Below, one piece after another: positions 9,050 through 12,600 of a stretch of DNA of 12,600 bases. Within the stretch, counting starts at the first letter, position 1; the number at the start of each line of letters is the position of its first letter. Source of the DNA: Pinguiococcus pyrenoidosus (lineage: Eukaryota; Sar; Pinguiophyceae; Pinguiochrysidales; Pinguiochrysidaceae); contig JAAMXY010000734.1 in assembly GCA_019677205.1 (NCBI GenBank), forward strand, positions 3,516 to 16,115, read 5' to 3'. Under the pieces are notes generated by a model. That model searched no databases. It worked only from the letters and a program-made list of their open reading frames with translations, and was not told where the DNA came from. The position numbers and the translations under genes are program-made.

Positions 9050-9319
9050 AGCGTCTTTAAGAGGCGGAAATGCCGCTTGTGGCGCAGTTGCGCTGGCGTG
9101 TGATTTGCTACGCACTTTCAGCGAATTACGCGGCAATTCGGTAAATTCATCTAACTACTATTTATGTTCATTGACTATGCGATCTGCCAATACTCCTTTG
9201 CTCGTTTCTGAGTGATGCTTCATCTTGATTCTAATACTTATCGAAACAGTTTTACGATCAAGACTGAAAGGTACACGAAAATTCTGTGATATTCTCTGAA
9301 CTTCCCAGAAGTCACCGCG
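9050..9319. promoter_or_regulatory. AT-richer divergent intergenic region
   Basis: These 270 bases separate the start codons of the minus-strand signal-peptide gene and the plus-strand ABM gene. Most of it, about 9120-9300, is clearly richer in A and T than the coding DNA around it (for example ACTACTATTTATGTTC near 9155), as expected for a promoter. The stretch CTGAACTTCCCAG ending at 9308 resembles a 3' splice site 11 bases before the ABM start. On the minus strand, TTTCCGCCTCTTAAAG ending at 9055 is a weaker acceptor-like site 5 bases before the other start. Confidence 0.5.
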
Positions 9320-9911
9320 ATGGCACAGACGTATCTAAAGGCTTCAGGCGTCATGTTCGCCGCCTTGGGTCGTCGGTCACTCCGTGCGATTGTCCCTGTC
9401 TCTAAGCGAGCCTTCGTGAGAAACATGGCGACCGAGAGTGCGTCCACGGGCCGCATCGTCGTGCTTGTGAACGTGGAAGTCCTGCCGGAGCGACTTGACG
9501 AGTTCGTCGAAGTGATGAAGAAGGACGCGGACGGCAGTCGGGAGGAGCCTGGATGCGTCCGCTTCGATGTGCTTCGGGATCCTGAGGAGGAGAACAAATT
9601 CTGCTTCTACGAAGTCTATGAAAAGTAAGCGGTGTTCCTGGCATTCGGGGAGGGAATTGGCTTCGACTGGGGTTTTCCCTCTTTTGACGTCTGTATCTCT
9701 TGCAGTGAAGAGGCAGTGGAGTTTCACAAAGCGCAGCCGCATTACGCCTTGTGGTCCGAGTTTAAAGGGTGCGTCAATGAGCGAGCAAGCTGATGAGCGA
9801 ATGGCATGGAAGAACAGCCCGAGATCTCATTCATCTCCGTGGTCTTTCAGGTCTGGCGGGGTCATGAGTGCTGCCAAGCAAATCCTCAGGACCCACGACT
9901 TCCAGTCTTAG
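9320..9911 (+). CDS. Antibiotic biosynthesis monooxygenase (ABM) domain protein, probably mitochondrial
   Basis: The three exons, 9320-9624, 9706-9768 and 9851-9911, splice in phase (introns of 81 and 82 nt, donors GTAAGC and GTGCGT) to 142 residues ending at TAG 9909-9911. Residues 1-40 lack acidic residues and are rich in Arg, Ala and Ser (RRSLRAIVPVSKRAFVRN), typical of a mitochondrial targeting peptide; a second ATG at 9425 would give the cytosolic form. From about residue 44 the ABM fold is evident: GRIVVLVNVEVLPERLDEF, then EEPGCVRFDVLRDPEE, FCFYEVYENEEAVEFH, and HYALWSEFKGSGGV. This matches the small dimeric alpha-beta barrel family (YgiN-like), with the usual F-E-V/Y-E-N and H-x-x-T/P-H-Y motifs. 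Family members oxidise quinols or other aromatics without cofactor, or have no known activity; the substrate here cannot be told. Confidence 0.85.
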
Positions 9912-10061
9912 ACAGAAATGGCGACGCCAAGCTGCTCGTGCTGAGCAGCCGCCAAGTAGTGGGGAATTTTCGAACCGGGCTTCTCTCTTTCTTGTCACCG
10001 CCTCCGCCATCCATCTAGTCTATTCTACCTGTTCTGCTTTGCCCCATGGGAAAGCTTTGCT
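9912..10061. other. Convergent 3' intergenic region
   Basis: These 150 bases separate the TAG of the ABM gene from the TAG of the minus-strand membrane protein. They must contain both 3' UTRs. The plus strand is pyrimidine-rich from about 9978 to 10040. I see no clear polyadenylation hexamer and no other gene. Confidence 0.4.
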
Positions 10062-12015
10062 CTAGTTGTTGGCTTCGATGTCGTCAAAAACGCCTTTCGC
10101 AATACGCTTCCCATCTCCATAGAAGCCGCCGACGCGACAAGCCGCGCTCAGTCGCTCCGCTTTCCAAAGGCCGATGCCGAGGAAGCCGCTGCAGCAACAG
10201 CAGAGGTTGAACTCCTTGAAAAGCAGGATAACGAACCAAATTCCGTATCCCATGATGCGACCGAACGCGACGAAGACGGCGAAGAAGGGACCACGGTACG
10301 ACATGCCGACAATGGTCCCGAAGATCGCCGCAGCGATGCTGATCAACAAGGTCGCGGACGCCAGCGAATGTCCGACGGTCTACGTTTACGGACAGGACAG
10401 GTGCCAAGGGAGTCACAAAAAAGTGCAGCTGTATAGGTCGCAATATTTGAGCATGGCAGCCGATCTGGACGTACCTTGGCGACGCACCGCATGCACTTTT
10501 TGTAGCAGCTTTGGTGCTGGTAGATGCAGCACGGGCAGCTCTGGATGTAGCGCATGACTCGGGCGACGAAGAATGACGGGAGCGTGACAAAGAGGAAAGA
10601 GAGCGTGTAGTGACCTCCCGGGATGTCGAGATTTGTCTCGCCATTCAAGTCCCCGTCCCGGTCCGACGGCTTCCAAGACGGATCGGCCGGATCGATGTCG
10701 CCGTCCTTGTTATCCGAGAGGAAGATTTGCCCATACAGATCGTCGATGGCGTAGATTAGTGCTCCGCCTACGGTACAGATGCACAGCACCTCCACTTCGG
10801 TGATGAGCTTGCCAATGGAGCCCATCGGGTGGTCGGCATCACAGAAGCAGATGCTGAGGAACGGATGGTGGTTGGAGACGTAGTAGGCAAAATCGTCCAG
10901 CCAGCCAACCGGAAGGACTCCGTTGCGCACGAGGCCGCAGCAGTCGCTCGTGTAGATCTACGAGACATTGGAAGACGCCCTGATGAGTTGGTGGATCTCA
11001 GGTTCTCACGCTGCAGCATTTGCGCACTGACCTCTCCTTTGCTGTCCGGGTACGTCCCCAGGCCCCAGTACACGCGAGGCCGCATGCGGGCGAGGGCTCG
11101 CTGCTTGAGGAACTGAAGCCGCTTGAAGCGCAGTTCTTCGACGTACATTTCCCAGATCTCAAAGTCAATCATGCGGCCGTGCAGCACCTTGTCGAGGTCC
11201 TTGAAGGCCAGCGTCCTGGCCGTCTTGTTCAGGAGCGTCTTGATCACGTTGTCTCGGCAACCCTGCAGCAGCCGACGGAGCTGGGTATCATGCTCCAGAG
11301 TGTCATCGATATCCACTCGGCGGACCGATCCCGTGCCTTTCTTGTCAAAGTGGCGGAAAATCTGCAGCACGAGGTCCATCCTTGCCGCCGTCGGAAGCAT
11401 CTCCTTTGGCAAGACCGTTTCGATTTCCTCTTCCTCGGTCGGCGCCCAGGCCTCCTCTACCGCTTGGCCAAAGAGCGCCCGGTCGAGCTCCGTGTTGCTA
11501 ATGCGGCGTACCACCTCGCCAGAAGGTGGCATGCCGAGGGGTGGTGCCGGTCGCGGCATCTTGATCCCCATCGCGTTCAACGACGTCGACGACCTCCGCA
11601 CCAGTTCCACAATGGACGATCGCCGCATCGAGAGTTTCCGCGGTGCTTCGGCCGTGTCGGGCCTCTCGAGCTCCCTCTCTGCCTCAACATCCAGCGCTGA
11701 CTTGCTGGTGTCTTCTCCATTGCCAGCTCGCGCTTGCCGGTGCATCGGGCTCCTGGTTGCCTCGGCGTCCGGAGCAGCCTCGGCCGCAGCGGCGGCGCCT
11801 TCTGCTTCCGGGGACTTGGGTCCGAAGCGCACGAAGTCGTCGGTTCGCTGCTGATTCACAAGGAAATCGCTCACGGCCACGAGCTCCTGGTCCGTGGCCA
11901 GCGTTGGATGGACACGGGGCCTCGAGGGACCGATCTTCAACCGTTCTTCGGACAGGCGGGGCCCGCCGGCCACCGTGCCTGTGGGCACGATGCGATTTCT
12001 CTGCGAGCGACTCAT
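10062..12015 (-). CDS. Four-pass membrane protein with EF-hand-like region, unknown function
   Basis: The exons are 12015-11032, 10957-10475 and 10379-10062, joined in phase by GT-AG introns of 74 and 95 nt (donors GTCAGT and GTACGT), giving 594 residues. Residues 1-215 are hydrophilic, with an Ala-rich stretch and repeated basic-Ser motifs (RRSS at 131 and 140, RRIS at 170) suited to basophilic kinases. An EF-hand-like loop DKKGTGSVRRVD sits at 224-235, although its last position is Asp rather than Glu. After a charged helix (290-310) comes SNHHPFLSICFCDADHP at 356-372. Hydrophobic segments lie at about 380-399, 446-463, 495-516 and 521-544. The loop between the first two (409-438) has two Asp-rich stretches, DNKDGDIDPADP and DRDGDLNGE, that resemble cation-binding loops. 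A Cys cluster at 469-486 (CPCC, CYKKCMRC) and CCCC at 549-552 may be palmitoylated. I cannot name the family; a calcium-responsive membrane protein or channel-like role is only inferred. Confidence 0.8.
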
Positions 12016-12417
12016 CCTGGCCTATCCCACGGATGGCGATTGCAGCGCACGCGAACACGTCTCGTAAGGGATGCGTCCGTCGGTGGGGCGCCGGGCGGAT
12101 CGGTAGGTTTCCACTGGAGAGGCCTGGGTCGGGAGGCGTTGCTCATGATCCTGGAACGCGTTGCCGAGCAGTTGTCGCGATTTGAGGAGTGCGAACCACG
12201 GCCAAATAAGTAGGTCCGACATGGAGATTTTTGAATGATCAAGGCAATTCATTGGAGGACGATATGAGGCTGACAGAGCTTGGAGTCCCCCGATTGGCAA
12301 AAGTTAGTAAATCGGAAAGTAAAGTTTCTCGACCACCAATCATCGGGCTCCAGGGGAATCGTCGAATTTTCATAGCGCCCGATTCGGGAAGGCAGCGTTC
12401 TCCAGCGCCCGTGTCCC

Positions 12418-12499
12418 GGCACCTTGGTGTGGACCATCGGCACCTTGGTGTGGACCATCGGCACCTTGGTGTGGACCATCGGCACCTTGGTGTGGACCA
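12418..12499. repeat. Four tandem copies of a 21-bp repeat
   Basis: Three perfect 21-base units (12418-12438, 12439-12459, 12460-12480) are followed by a 19-base partial copy to 12499. Each starts GGCACCTTGGTGTGGACC and ends ATC. Inside each unit CACC-TT-GGTG and TGGT-GTGG-ACCA are small inverted repeats. As the period is a multiple of three, the minus strand reads as a repeated heptapeptide, MVHTKVP, but this alone does not show that it is translated. Confidence 0.92.
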
Positions 12500-12520
12500 A
12501 CGCCCTTGCCTCTGTGGTTA

Positions 12521-12529
12521 CATAAAAGG
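12521..12529 (+). promoter_or_regulatory. TATA-like element
   Basis: CATAAAAGG stands out in GC-rich sequence, 22 bases after the 21-bp repeat array. If real, it would drive a plus-strand gene beginning near or beyond the right edge of the window, with the repeats as an upstream element. No start codon with a supportable frame follows within the window. Confidence 0.3.
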
Positions 12530-12600
12530 TGGCGGTGCCGGAAGGCCGGTGAAAATTCTACAGAGACCCGGGACCACGCATTGTGGCAAGAGTTGCTCTG

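Larger units (their letters stand above)
12016..12600. other. Region upstream of the membrane-protein gene, no supportable gene
   Basis: These 585 bases lie 5' of the minus-strand membrane-protein gene. They should include its promoter and 5' UTR, and possibly the promoter of a plus-strand gene beyond the window. ATTGG/CCAAT pentamers occur near 12250, 12293 and 12335. The rest holds the 21-bp tandem repeats and the TATA-like stretch listed separately. A short minus-strand open frame at 12249-12500 is created largely by the repeat and has no other sign of coding. Confidence 0.5.

Noticed and set aside
11020-12213. Several plus-strand frames of 150-243 codons
   Set aside because: They are shadows of the long uninterrupted first exon of the minus-strand membrane protein.
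12418-12499. CRISPR-like array
   Set aside because: The 21-bp units are directly adjacent with no spacers, in a eukaryotic setting.
12249-12500. 83-codon minus-strand frame with heptapeptide repeats
   Set aside because: The frame is kept open mainly by the 21-bp repeat; no splice or domain evidence ties it to the downstream gene, so I do not call it a gene.

Overview
The window looks like a compact, intron-rich protist nuclear genome. It is moderately GC-rich. The genes are cut by many short introns (mostly about 50-115 nt) that I could place with GT donors and AG acceptors while keeping one reading frame. The gene content (C2/EF-hand calcium proteins, a SAC3/GANP protein, a small dimeric-barrel monooxygenase, polytopic proteins with no family I can name) is eukaryotic. 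An alveolate or related microalga or parasite is my best guess, but no single feature proves it. I saw no operons, Shine-Dalgarno pattern, tRNA, rRNA or CRISPR array.

Layout: five genes alternate perfectly in strand. (1) 5919 to beyond base 1, minus: a long multi-exon gene for a calcium-sensor-type protein with a proline-rich N-terminus, three C2 domains, a charged helix and EF-hands; its 3' end lies outside the window. (2) 6206-7654, plus: a SAC3/GANP-family protein, almost intron-free. (3) 9049-7845, minus: a four-exon gene for a 306-residue protein with an N-terminal signal peptide and no family I can name. (4) 9320-9911, plus: a three-exon gene for an antibiotic-biosynthesis-monooxygenase (ABM) domain protein with a mitochondrion-like presequence. 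(5) 12015-10062, minus: a three-exon gene for a 594-residue membrane protein with a phospho-site-rich N-terminus, an EF-hand-like loop, an Asp-rich loop between membrane segments and about four transmembrane helices. Bases 12016-12600 hold no gene I can support, but contain four tandem 21-bp repeats followed by a TATA-like stretch.

Genes 1/2 and 3/4 are divergent pairs separated by 286 and 270 bp, which probably hold both promoters. Genes 2/3 and 4/5 converge with 190 and 150 bp between coding ends. Four of the five start codons have a pyrimidine tract plus AG (a 3' splice-site-like signal) shortly upstream, which would fit spliced-leader trans-splicing or 5'-UTR introns. The genes do not form an obvious pathway; the recurrent theme is calcium sensing in genes 1 and 5. 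Exon boundaries were derived by hand from reading frame, phase and splice consensus; a few junctions in gene 1 remain ambiguous and are marked.
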